Source: Lepeophtheirus salmonis
Lineage: Eukaryota > Arthropoda > Copepoda > Siphonostomatoida > Caligidae
Reading direction: 5' to 3'
Assembly: GCF_016086655.4 (NCBI RefSeq)
Contig: NC_052131.2
Coordinates: forward strand, 9,097,940 to 9,161,939
Length of the DNA stretch: 64,000 bases
A program made the position numbers and the translations under genes. Below are positions 1 to 10,910 of the stretch, one piece after another. A model generated the notes under the pieces. The model saw only the letters and a program-made list of their open reading frames with translations, had not been told where the DNA came from and did not search any database. How positions within the stretch are numbered: position 1 is the first letter of the stretch; each line of letters opens with the position of its first letter.

Positions 1-1640
1 CACATCTTTATCCTATTGTCAACAACATATCTTCTACTACTTTTAAACATGATTTATTCAGTTTCTTTATTTTTGACAATTTCCTTGATAATGTTGTTTA
101 ATAAATGAAAATCTATGACCATCAACAAAATATAAGATTTAATTTGAAATACGAAGTATGATTGACAGTCTTTTCTTTTTAAAATTGCCATTTACACAAA
201 TAAAAGACTTGATATGATGAGAAAAACCAACTATCTAACAATTTTAAAAGGTATCATAATGTCATAGGGCAAGCTTGAAATTATACCTGGGACGGATGGA
301 AATGCTTGAAATTTGGTAGTAGGTCAAAACGCTCATTTATATGGCTAAGGTGTAATAGATTTGAATATAGCTTTCATGAAATTCATTTTTATGTTTTGGG
401 TAAAAATTAAAAATACGTCAGAGGCTTTTTTTCCATTCAATTATGAAGTATTAAATTTGGTACAGTTGATTGCATAGTGTCCATAAAAAGTCATGTTTCT
501 AATTTTGATATATATGTTTCAATAAGACTTGAAACAGTTAATGAACATTATAGGTTAACCAAATACTAAAAAAATTTTAGTAATAGGACAACTCGTTAAC
601 TTTATGTTTGAATGGATTGAGTATCACTGATAATAGACTGATGATAGATGACTGGAGAAATTCACACTCACTTTGGCTTACAAATATGTTTGTTATGATT
701 TTTTTTTTCAGTATGATTAGGAAAATAAAATATTTTATTCATCATAAATTATTTAAAATAATGGATGCCTGATATGATACTTGTAAAATAATTGTAAAAT
801 TTAGTATTGATCGGGTATTTACTTGATTTATAACACGTTCATTTCAATACTGTACAGTTTAAACAAGTGGAACCTAACCAATACTGATTCAGCAACCTTT
901 TTAATCTCACGTTTGTATAATAACGTAACCAAGAGCTAAAATTCAAATCTTATACTTATAAGACCCAGAAGCATGAAATTTTTTACAGTTATTTTATTTG
1001 GAATAAATATGCGAAATATGAATGAACAACTGCAAAAATTCTTCTTGACCTCAATATATAGTTTTATTTAATTTATTATCATTACATTAAAAAATAGAAA
1101 TAGGAAGGAAATATACCGGGGTTTTCAAGGAGTAAGAATAATTTCAAACGCCGCGTTATACAAAATTCATGGTGCTTTCAACTGCATTTTGGGAGAACCT
1201 CTTGTATCTTGGTTTTGTAACAAATTGCAATCTCAAATTTACGAACAATTATTGGTTCATTGGTGCTCATAAAGTATAAAAAATGGTTGGAATAATCATT
1301 GTACAGGAGACATGTTATAATTTGCTAGAACTTTTTTTAAATCATGGAACTTCTCTATTCAAATATAACCTTTTATTTTTGTTTTAGCAATTTTTATATA
1401 TTTGAATATTCCTTTTTTTTTACTTTTTTATTCGATCCTCAACAACTCGACACATCCCAATATTATATTATAGATGAAAGATGTTTATTTAGTAGGAATT
1501 GTTTTACATGGCCGTGGATAGTGGCATCCCATTGGATTTATTACAGATTATTAGTAGTTTTTATACTAATTTGTTTATTAACAAGGATAAAATTCATATG
1601 GAACTTCTGTATATTGAAAAAACAAAACGAAAATTAATGT
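1..1640. other. AT-rich non-coding stretch
   Basis: No gene is recognised. The 97-residue open frame at 1344-1637 is dominated by Phe, Tyr, Ile and Leu, as expected from translating AT-rich DNA, and shows no family motif. A patch of less skewed composition at about 1117-1260 could be an old repeat remnant, but no motif was identified in either strand. Confidence 0.6.
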
Positions 1641-1649
1641 GGTCACCCT

Positions 1650-1735
1650 GACAATTTGAAGTGTGTTTGGAAGAAGAACAGCTCAGCTTTTATGATGTTT
1701 TCACAAAAACTAAGTGTATAAACAAAATAAATACA
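1650..1735 (+). repeat. Dispersed repeat, possible mariner end
   Basis: This segment matches 49215-49290 imperfectly over about 75 bases. Both copies contain a GACAATTT start, a GAAGAACAGCT or GAGAACAGCT block, TGATGTTTT, and then a tail of the form ATAAA-CAAAATAAATA. The copy at 49.2 kb lies just downstream of a mariner transposase C-terminus (48915-49130), so the shared block may be the 3' end of that mariner family and this may be a solitary end. That link is inference, and the alignment was made by eye. Confidence 0.35.
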
Positions 1736-1740
1736 AACCA

Positions 1741-2940
1741 CACTCCGTATTTAGCAATGATATAGTTAGGAATTATGGCGATGTCAATCTTTAATTTGCC
1801 TCAAAATCCCAAGATAACTTAGACTTATAATTCTACAACTGATCCTTGGAGTTACTCTTCGTTTTTACGCAATAGGTATTTGTTATACTTATTGTTCTCC
1901 TTCAAGAATAAAATATAACATCTTTGGAAAATCAAAAAAATATTTTCAAGCAGCCATTACAAAAAGAACCCAATTTTTCAATTTAATATTTTGTTAGCCC
2001 TTGTTTATTATTACTACATAGTATTTCTGCACCAATTTGCAGAAATAGATGTTATTGTAAATATTATAAACTATAAGTTTCTGGGATGTTTAAAAAAAGG
2101 AACTGTTGCAACCCTCCCCGATATACCTTTAATAAAAGTGTATTCTTTCAGACATTATGCACAACGAAACGAACAATTATTTTTGTATTAAGTACATGTG
2201 TAATACATATGCACATTTGTATCTCAATACACTTTTAGATCATCTGTCTTGAGCATGTCTCTTTTTTTAACTCAAATGTTTATTTATACTATGTTTTTTA
2301 AGTTCAAAAGATAAATTATTATAGTATTATTATTTATGAGGTCAGATTAAATAAATCAGTAGAGTTATTTTCACTAACGTCACAGATGGTATGATATACC
2401 AAAAAATGACGTTATATATGATTAATAAATTGTAAAAAGCCTTACAGTTTGTTCAGGCACGTATTTGATATATTATTCGAATCATAGGTTTTTCTCACGA
2501 TCTCATTTTCTCTGTAGCAAAAACCAAAGAATAGTCTTTACATTGAGCATGTAGTTTTATTATTTTCCTTTTTGGATCAGCTAAGGGCTATTATTCTATT
2601 TTACTATTTGTACATACCAATTATGTACGCAAGTATTTAGCATTTTTACCCCCTCCCCTCCCCCATCTTTACATTTTGTATCTATTATGTACGTACGTTA
2701 TTATTAACCATTTGACCCACCAACCCCCCTAACCTACGTACGCACCATTATATTTAAATGCCACAAAAACATTCTAAAATCAATTATTCCATGCATAAAT
2801 CAAAAAATACACTATACAGAGTTGGGAACCAAAACTCGCAGTAACATTTAATTACGATTTTATTCCTGTTATTTATAATTACGAGGTTTCATTACGCAAC
2901 TCAACGACCGAGGAAACAAAAAACAACACTATTTTGTTTA
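1741..2940. other. AT-rich non-coding stretch with C-rich tracts
   Basis: No gene or recognised element is seen. Two C-rich tracts stand out against the AT-rich background, at about 2648-2670 and 2717-2730. The 66-residue open frame at 1991-2191 has no recognisable motif. Confidence 0.6.
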
Positions 2941-3487
2941 TACAGGTGTGCGCGTCTAAAATTGAGCACTCCTTTAAATTTCACGGCTTGAGGGCTTGAC
3001 GAGTGGTTCTATTGTAGACCTCAAGGCCAAGCCCTTTCTTAACTAGCCGGCCCATGGTCCTTCTGCTGACGTTGAACTCCCTGGAGAGGCCGCTGACGGT
3101 GACATTGCCTCTCTTGTCCTCGACAAACTTTTTCACGGCAGCAACCATTTCGTCCGACCTTTGAGGCCTTGACTTAGATCTTGTGGTCGACTCAGGAGTC
3201 CCTTTGGCTACCACGCTGTAAATGGTGGTGGGGCTACAGTTCAGAACCTTGGCAATTTCAGTGGGAGTTTTTTTCCCGCGCGGAAAGTTCCAAAATTGTG
3301 ACTCGACGTCTCTCCATATTATCGGCTGTTGTTTTACTGTTGCTATTTAGATTTTGCTGGAGTTTTGTTTATAACTAGTCAAGACACTTGCCTCGAAGTA
3401 TAAACCGGTTTCAACTCAATAAAATGACGAATATGTGCATGGCGTAAAATTTAAAGGAGTGTTCAGTTTTAGACACGCATAACTGTA
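2941..3487 (-). mobile_element. Short TIR element retaining only transposase DNA-binding domain (copy 1)
   Basis: The element is bounded by inverted repeats of about 40 bases. The left end starts TACAGGTGTGCGCGTCTAAA, and the right end read in reverse starts TACAGTTATGCGTGTCTAAA. Both continue into a CACTCCTTTAAATTT block. A TA dinucleotide sits at each tip, as expected for Tc1/mariner target duplication. Total length is 547 bases, against 1.2-1.6 kb for a full element. The interior encodes only the N-terminal helix-turn-helix part of a transposase on the minus strand, which runs into the left TIR with no catalytic domain. A second copy at 13314-13831 shares the same internal junction, so this is a non-autonomous family rather than a one-off deletion. 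Confidence 0.85.
2981..3317 (-). pseudogene. Tc1/mariner transposase N-terminal DNA-binding domain, frameshifted
   Basis: Reading leftward from the ATG at 3315-3317, the protein starts MERRRVTILELSAR. It then breaks at a run of seven A (T7 on the plus strand at 3268-3274); six would keep the frame. In the next frame it continues TPTEIAKVLNCSPTTIYSVV, a first helix-turn-helix. A basic linker (RSKSRPQRSDEMV) follows, then a second helix-turn-helix (GLSREFNVSRRTMGRLVKK), ending at a stop next to the TIR. Paired helix-turn-helix domains in this order bind the TIRs in Tc1/mariner transposases. The catalytic DDE/D domain is wholly absent. The open 77-residue part (2981-3214) is the second half of this domain. 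If translated, the product could only bind DNA. Expression is unknown. Confidence 0.8.
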
Positions 3488-6400
3488 TCCTATATATATA
3501 TATCGTCATGGAGTAGAGGCTGATATACAAAATCCAACAACATCTGCACCTTTTGTCTTCAACTCAACAGATATCATGGTTAAAGTTTGACTGTGAAATA
3601 GTGACAACCGGTTTGAAGTGTTACAAATAACTTCATTGGTAAAAATTTAACGTGGAGAGGGTAAAAATATTGTACTTGCATTTAATTTACATCCTTTTCT
3701 CATACTAGATTTCTTCTCAAACTCTTTGTCATAACCTGGAATGTGGGCTAGCGAGTAATCATTTATTTTAGTAGGGATTTCGTAGTTTAATTTCAATATT
3801 TATTTTTTTCTATAATATTAAAGTTATTTAATGACAAAGAAAATTGAATTTAAAAACTCGTGTAATGATATCTGTAAAAACTCATAGATCTTTATTTATC
3901 AAAGATAATTCTGGTGAAATTAAAAAATTAAATACACAAAAATAACTAATTATTTACGACGTTAGTTACAACATTGTTTTAATTCAATTCTATGTTTCGT
4001 TTCTACTGTTTTTCTCTAAAAAACCACCTTTGGGTTGTTAACAAAATGAGAAGAGAAAAAAGAGTGTACGTTCCATATATATGGTACTCCTTGCATAAAC
4101 ATGCTATTTTATTACATGCAATATATTTTCACTGTTTTTGTAAATCTATTGACATATCATAATTGAATTATGCATAATTAAATAAAAATATATTATGACT
4201 TTTCTATACTTAATCTATACTTATAGATTCGTTAATTCAACTTACATTGTGAGAGAAGGGGATTTAAAAACATTCAAGAATCATTAAGACTTTTTATTAT
4301 ATTTGAATACTTTTTATTTAATCTTAGACAATTAAATTTTTATTTCATAAAATGTTTAGTTTTCTAGCTAGAAACTCAATATTAAAATGAGTCGAATATT
4401 TTATTTTATTTTAACGTTCCGTTAATTTGTTAGGTGTAGTTGCACTAATAGAGTATAAATAAACATTTACTCCATCTAACCTAGGAATCTTTTGTGAAAT
4501 CCATATACATAAAGTATTTTTCTTTTTCTAGAAACGACTTGGCCATAACCTACACTTATTGACTTCAAAATAATTATTTTTCCCAGACGTGTTGTCCATA
4601 AGCTACGTCAATTCCACTAAACTTGTTTTAAGATATCTATTGAAATATATTAAAAAAGAACAAGAAAAAAAAAATCTTTTTATTTTCTATATCCAGTTTT
4701 AGTAAGTCTTGATAATTTAATTACGAATATTTAATTATTATTTTTGTAATAAATCTGGCTTTGGGGAAATTATATTTAAAAAAATATTTTTTTAACCTTT
4801 TATATATTTGAACCAGCTTTGGATTATTAAGTAAATATATGCTCATTTCTAAATCTGTATCTAAATAAAGGAGAAAGTGTGTGTGTGTAGATGTCCTTTA
4901 TACATACCCACACTATTGAGTCTAGAAGGCTGCAATTTTGCATGGGTCCCTTTTTTGAGATTGGACAGGCTAAGACGGAGGTGTCGATTTTTGGGGAGGG
5001 CGTGTAAGGGAGGTGTATGCTACATCCAAAAACCGTTTTTTGCTGCTCAAAGAGACTAAATAAGGGGTTAAGTTATTTATCAATAAGGGATCGTCGTTTC
5101 AAAACCACCATACACATTTCTACGTTTTTAAATATTTTCAAAATCAAAAAAGCTTTGGGCTTAAAAAGAAATTGGTGAAATTTTCAATTTTGTATATTCA
5201 AACGTAAATTTTCAGTTTTTTAAGAAAAAATTAGACAAGACGATGATGCTTTTTGCGCAAAAAAATGCCAACGCAACATCTTTAATGTAGTATTTTCAAT
5301 TACTGGAACATTTTATTAAATAATTTTTGCAATATTTGCAAAAATGAACCAGTTATCGAGTGTTATTTTTTCGACATAACCTTTTGGTTTTGCAAGTAAA
5401 AAGCAGGTTAAGTGGTTCAGTTTGAGTTTATTTACTATTTCAATAAATACAATTAATTAATTTTTGCAAAATTAGAGCAAAAAGGTTTTGAATCAAATAA
5501 AAAATGGACTTATTATCTGGACAACTTTTTAGATACATATATGAAGATTTGTTTTTTCAAGTTTATAACAGATTTATTTTTTTTCAATATTCATAATAAT
5601 ACTACTTAGATTACAAGAGGAAAAAATAAGAGTTTTTTTTTTTTTCTGGGGGGAATGCAATAATGAGATATTGTAGATCATCTTACTTAACTGGATTGAT
5701 ATAGTGTGAAGAATCCAAGATAATTTTCAAGATTTTTTTCGATAACAACTAAACATTCATATTTTAATTACTAATATATAAAAGTATTTTCTGAATAATT
5801 TTTTATTTTCTCAATTAATTTGACCAATTACAATGTGATTTTCCTGTCCTTCCTTAGCCCAAGCAACGCTAGGCAATCCATAGTTAGTGTGCTAATATCT
5901 CTTATACTCTCATCCAATCCTGAGGAAATATAATCTAAAAACTAAAAAAATATCAATCGTCAAATAAGCTTAATTGAAGTGTAAATAATAAGTGTTTCAT
6001 CTACAAAAGAGTATTTAGTTCGAAAAAGTATAGTTATAATTTTTTATTTAATTTGTATAATGTTCAAAGAATTGAAAAAAAGTAAAACTTTGTTGACTTG
6101 TGTAGATAATGAATTTATGCATACCTTTTTACTATGAATATTTTGACAGTTTTTAGAAAGTACAAAATCATCATTTGATATTTAAATTTAATTTCTATGA
6201 GTCACTAATAAATTATTTTCTTATTTTTTTTTATCACATTTAAAAAAGAAGTAATGTTTTTATTTTATTAAAAAAAACATATTGAAATGAATTGTAAGTA
6301 AATGATTTTTAAAGTTGGAAATAACTCTAAATAATTTCTTCAAAAAAATCCATGTTTGATTATTTGTAAACATAAAAAGCATGCCCAATGCGTCCTATAA

Positions 6401-7799
6401 ACGTTGGATGTGCATTGTGAATAATAGATGGCGTGGAAATAGTATAATTGTATATTAAATTTAGAATGACTTGCAAGATCATACACTTTACAAAAGGTCA
6501 AATTCAAATTTTTAATGATGAAAGGAGATGTCAATTGACCACTTAAATATTATACAAATAATTTTATGATAAAATAGAATTATTCAACTTCTTATTATTT
6601 TGTTGGATTTATTCATATACATGAAAAAAAATATTTCAACGATATATTTAAGAGCTATACCATGGTGGAATAATTTATTAATTTGTGTATGAATTTTTTT
6701 TGAGAGGGCTTAATCTCCCGAATATTATAATCGTCCAGTGTCATATTTGACAAGTTTGAAAGTGAATATTTCCTTAGTTATAATTGGGAATAAACTATAT
6801 TTGTTTTATGACTATGAATACTTATTATTTAAGTTGATCATTTAGACCGGGAACATTTGTAAATTACTTTGATAACTTTTACAAAGTTATAATAGATGCT
6901 CAAGAGAATGGTTTTTCATTTCTAAGAAGACTGTAAATTATAAAGAGTACGAAAATGATTTTATATGTGTAACGTATCAATTTTTCTTCCCTAAAAATTG
7001 AACTGGAAACAAATGTGTCGAAATCAATTAGTCCATTTTATTAAAACTCTTCCATTCCACTAAAATAAGTAAATAACAAGGTTATTCGACTTCGCCCCCT
7101 CCTCATTGGTCAGAAGGAGTTGCACGAATTAGTTATAAGAGGACATTGTAGCAAATGAGGTGTCAAGTCCTAGGATTTATACAAAGATGGCGCTATTTAT
7201 TTTAAAATTTATCTTTAAAAGGCAGCTTTTAAAACTTCATGACAGACTGTATCTGATTTATTGTGCTAAGTGAAACACTACTTTTGTTATTTCCAAAACA
7301 ATGGATCAAAAACTATTTTGTGTTTTAATTTTACTTTCCTTTTTGATTTAAAAAATACTGTTCAATCTAAGTAATGAGCTGAAATTTTCTTTGGCACCTC
7401 TGCTCCATTCAGCAAATAATAATAAAAACTAATGATAATAATAATATAAAAAACAATTTTTGCCGAAAAAAACGTGTTTTCATAGTTAAACGCAAGACTG
7501 TTTAGTCAATGTGTTAGTATTACAATTAATTCATCTGACTTAGAATATATAATGAAGTTAATTTACATATTATAAGTAAATTTCTTTCTTTAGGTGCGAC
7601 TGAAATTCCATGTGAATATCTTTTCCTGAGTATGCTGTTGACATTGCTAAGGGTCGATCTCTTTTTACTAATGAAATATCCTTTGGTAAAGGGATTTTCA
7701 TCAAATACTCTTCAAATGCTTCTTTCGTCTGGGAGAAAACGATGCCATATTTCCCTTATTCCTTTGACATTTAGAAATTACATTTGTATACATTTCATA
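3488..7799. other. Long AT-rich stretch without a recognised gene
   Basis: A short TA microsatellite (about 3490-3503) abuts the preceding element. A GT-rich run near 4877-4890 leads into a GC-richer patch (4880-5060) whose 60-residue frame is Arg- and Cys-rich but matches nothing I know. A patch at about 5845-5940 is also less AT-skewed. Otherwise only homopolymer-rich DNA is seen. The sequence just upstream of 7800 may be the 5' flank of the next transposase remnant. Confidence 0.55.
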
Positions 7800-8472
7800 A
7801 TGGAGCAATATACACTTGATCAACAATTTGAAATTACCCAAATTTATAATCAAAATAACTGTATTGGTGGATGCTTATTTTCATCGCAAAATCATCTTCA
7901 GTGATTGATTTTTGGGTCAATGGCTTTTTAAAAAAAAAAATGTGTTATTGGTCAAGCAGAAATCCACAAGTGCTCTAAGGGACATCATTGCTTCCCCAAA
8001 AAATTACTGTTTGGTACGGATTTAATTCTGAAGGGATCATTTGACCATATTATTTTTTGTTGATTATGCTAATTGTCACGTTACTGTAAATATTACTATT
8101 GTACCATGCTAACTGATCCATTGCAAGGTATGAACATTGCAAAAATATAGTTTCAACAGTAAACGTTACAATCGGATTATTGCAAAGTAAAATAGTAGAG
8201 TGCGTAATTTTTAGACAATGGACCAGGTAATTGGTAGGCTCGATGATGCAATTTAACGCCTTTAGATTGTTTTCTTTGGGAACACATGAGTTAATAGGTC
8301 TCCATCAGTATGCCGGTGACGTTAGAACAGCTTAGGGAAAATTTTGAATCCGAAAATTGCTGTAATATTGGTCAATATATTGAAAAGAGTAGTGGAAAAT
8401 TGGCATAAGCAATTGGACTTCTGTAATCGTGTTCGTGGTGGTCACGCTAGAGAAATCGACTTTTATAGGTAA
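7800..8472 (+). pseudogene. Tc3-like (mariner superfamily) transposase remnant, internally deleted
   Basis: The ATG at 7800 opens with MEQYTLDQQFEITQIYNQNN, the characteristic start of an arthropod Tc3-like transposase family. The frame then jumps to the catalytic region: a decayed RKIIFSDEAHF-type first-Asp motif followed by VNGF near 7885-7930. Next comes NPQVL and a block matching the family's PQKVTVWCGL-type segment (PQKITVWYGFNSEGII, about 7967-8043). Near 8232-8275 the sequence reads CNLTPLDCFLWEH, corresponding to the third catalytic Asp region. The C-terminus (VVENWHKQLDFCNRVRGGHA) ends at a TAA at 8470-8472. The helix-turn-helix region after the first 20 residues and the QQDGA second-Asp segment are missing. 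Several nonsense codons and frameshifts occur. It is a fossil; TIRs were not located. Confidence 0.75.
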
Positions 8473-8915
8473 ATAAATGTATATATTTATCATTTGTAAT
8501 AGAAAAATTAATTTGGCAAAATCTTAAACTATTTGCAATTATTTATAAAAAGTTGAACCGCTCGTAATGAAAAAAAAACTTTTAAAAATAAGTAAATTAT
8601 TTATGTAACTTTTGGTAAACTAAGGTGCTACTGTTATATCAACCAAATTTTTGGTTAAAAATTACTAAATAAACAACGATTATAAACAATAAAATTTAAT
8701 GTTGCTTACATCAGCAGGGAGGTGGTCATAAAAGTCGAAATCACATTACAATCAGAACAAAGTAAATTTTAACACAATTTCGTGGATCAAGAAAATAATC
8801 ACACTACCAACAAATATAATCACAAATAATCAAATACTATTAAAGAAAGTTAAATATTCAGCCCAGATTGATTAAAGAAGATATTTTAATGATTTGAATA
8901 TAGTTATTTTTCAAT
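8473..8915. other. AT-rich spacer
   Basis: No gene is seen. This lies between the Tc3-like remnant and the small inverted-repeat element and may contain the 3' untranslated part and lost TIR of the former, but no matching inverted end was found. Confidence 0.5.
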
Positions 8916-9077
8916 TATGAACAGGGATAATTAAAAATATGTAAGCTCGTGAAGATTTGCAAAAATTGTTATACGTTACTTAAGGCTAAAAAATGCAATC
9001 AATGTATATTTGAGAAAACTTTTTAACCTTAAATGAAACATAACAAGTATGTATATTTTGAATTATCCCTGTTCATA
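8916..9077. repeat. 162 bp MITE-like inverted-repeat element
   Basis: Two 25-base arms, 8916-8940 and 9053-9077, are reverse complements with one mismatch; the outer part reads TATGAACAGGGATAATT. Each outer tip has a TA dinucleotide, as in elements mobilised by Tc1/mariner transposases. About 112 bases lie between the arms, with a second weak inner inverted pair (TAAGGCTAAAAA against TTTTTAACCTTA). There is no coding capacity. The size, TA tips and arms fit a miniature inverted-repeat transposable element. The autonomous partner is not visible in the window. Confidence 0.65.
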
Positions 9078-10419
9078 GCACATTATACATTGCCAATCTG
9101 ATAATCCTTAATCGATACAAATGGAAATGTTTGTTACGACTATTTTCGTCGTAATCAAGTCTTTTATTTGTTATTTATTATTTTTTTCGGTAATGTTGCA
9201 TTGAATACCCTTTACAAGAGACAACGAGTGTATTTAAAATAGCTTACTTTTATAAAAATATTTAAACTTTTAAATAATGTATATAAATATCTACTTATTA
9301 AATATTTTAAAACAATGATTTCTAAACATTTTAAAGTGTAAAAAATTCGAAAAAACATCTATTAAGACAATTATAACTGAACTATTAGTAAATATACACT
9401 AGTCGAGACTTATGCCCCGTTCACCTTGCAACATTTTAAAATGAAATTTTTTTTTACATACAAGGAAGAAAATCTGCCTTGTCTGATCTGGTTCAGAATG
9501 TTGATGCATTTTATGGGTGTGTTATTACTAAACATAGGAAAATGAGGGCATTCGGCCAGTAAAAATGATCTCTTCCACTTAATTTGTATAATTTATTTAT
9601 ACAAGTTACTATTTGTACTAGTTATTTATGCATAAGCAGGGATGTCAGATTATTCCACAATAAAAGCCGTTTTCAAATATCGTGTGAGTTGAAAAAGAAC
9701 TCTGCTTTGTTTAAATGCATACCCAAAATAGATAAACTTTTTGCAGATGCCTCAGAAAACATTTTTATGGGGCGGCACCATTTTCAAGTTTTGATGGTCC
9801 TCCATGTACTGTTATAGAAAATTTGCGTTATTGGACTTCCATTTCACCTTAACGATATTTCTTGGAAAGGGCATCTAGAGTGAAATAATATGGGAATTTT
9901 CCAATTCATACATTCACTTTCGTAACCGGCTCAGATTATGCAAAAAAAAAATTCTCTTACAGATGGGATACTTTATCAATCCGAATAATTTATGTACAAC
10001 ATCGTTTTGAAAACGTTTCTGTGCGGACAAAACCTCAATTTTTATGACGCTCCTGCGTGTACTACTAGAAGGCTCTGTAAAGCTTAGAACCAGTTTACTT
10101 GCACAAAATTATGAGAACGGACAGTGGTAAAAGAATGAAGTTTCATCCGTTGTAGACGGCTTTGAATTATTATTACTCTTTGGTACGCTTTGAAGTGTTT
10201 ATACCAGATGGTCTGTTGAAATCAGAGCACTTACTAATTCAATAATAAATAGCGCTTCAGTGATTTGAATTAATTTAAATTTCGATATATTAAAGCATAA
10301 ATAATGAGTTACAAAACGAAGCAAACTTGAGCTCTCTATCTTACGTACAAGTCGAGCAAATGACACTTGAATGTGAACAACAAGTTTCCACTTGCACTTT
10401 CTTAGCAGTGATTTGTCTC
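9078..10419. other. Non-coding stretch with unassigned less-AT patches
   Basis: No gene is recognised. Segments near 9400-9560 and 9770-10120 are visibly less AT-rich than their surroundings and may be old repeat sequence, but no transposase, reverse transcriptase or RNA-gene motif could be read in six frames. The 77-residue frame at 9584-9817 is unsupported. Confidence 0.5.
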
Positions 10420-10910
10420 TAGGACTACTGTTGTACGGTGTCTGCAAAACCGTTGGATTTGAAGAAGACTCTGTTAAAAATACCAAACTGGACCGGGAGT
10501 AGTTAAAGAAACAAGTCCATACCAATCCACTCAAGTACATGACGGTACATGCACAAGATTTTGGTGTTTCCCTGCAGATTGTACCAAGATCTATGAAAAA
10601 AGTGGGTGGAATGAGCTTTTTTGAGGTTGAAGAAGCAATTTTGTACACTAGTAAAGAAAGAAACCCCTTTCCTCCATTGCAAGACTCTTTTGAACTCTTT
10701 TTGATACTTTTGGCTACCTTACAGCTTGATGCCAACCCCTTCAACTAGATCTTTTGGGTGCATGTCGGAGAAGCCCTGCAGTATAAGTCATCCAAACACC
10801 AAGGACCTCAAAGACACTGTCAACGAGCACTATGTAGCCATGACAGAGGACTACATCTTCAGCGGGTGCCAGGCCTTCTACCGCAGCCAGTTTAAGTTTC
10901 AAATGGAAAG
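10420..10910 (+). pseudogene. Mariner-like transposase remnant with middle deleted
   Basis: Plus-strand frames give a helix-turn-helix tail (CKTVGFEEDSVKNTKLDRE, then a stop and LKKQVHTNPLK) at about 10452-10538. A second helix-turn-helix (MTVHAQDFGVSLQIVPRSMK, then KVGGMSF) follows from 10539. The sequence then jumps to the distal catalytic region: LDANPFN at about 10727-10747 corresponds to the SPDLNPLDY segment that carries the last catalytic Asp. It is followed after a frameshift by an intact C-terminus (PNTKDLKDTVNEHYVAMTED, then YIFSGCQAF). The first two catalytic Asp regions are missing. The long 181-residue frame on the opposite strand (10199-10744) is antisense to this remnant and is not a gene. 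TIRs were not found. Confidence 0.72.

Noticed and set aside
1344..1637. 97-residue plus-strand frame
   Set aside because: Dominated by Phe, Tyr, Ile and Leu; typical of AT-rich non-coding DNA.
4877..5059. Arg- and Cys-rich 60-residue frame in a GC-richer patch
   Set aside because: No known motif, begins in a GT repeat, and has no supporting splice or promoter signals.
10199..10744. Longest open frame in the window, 181 residues on the minus strand
   Set aside because: It runs antisense across a recognisable mariner transposase remnant on the plus strand, and its own sequence has no family motif.
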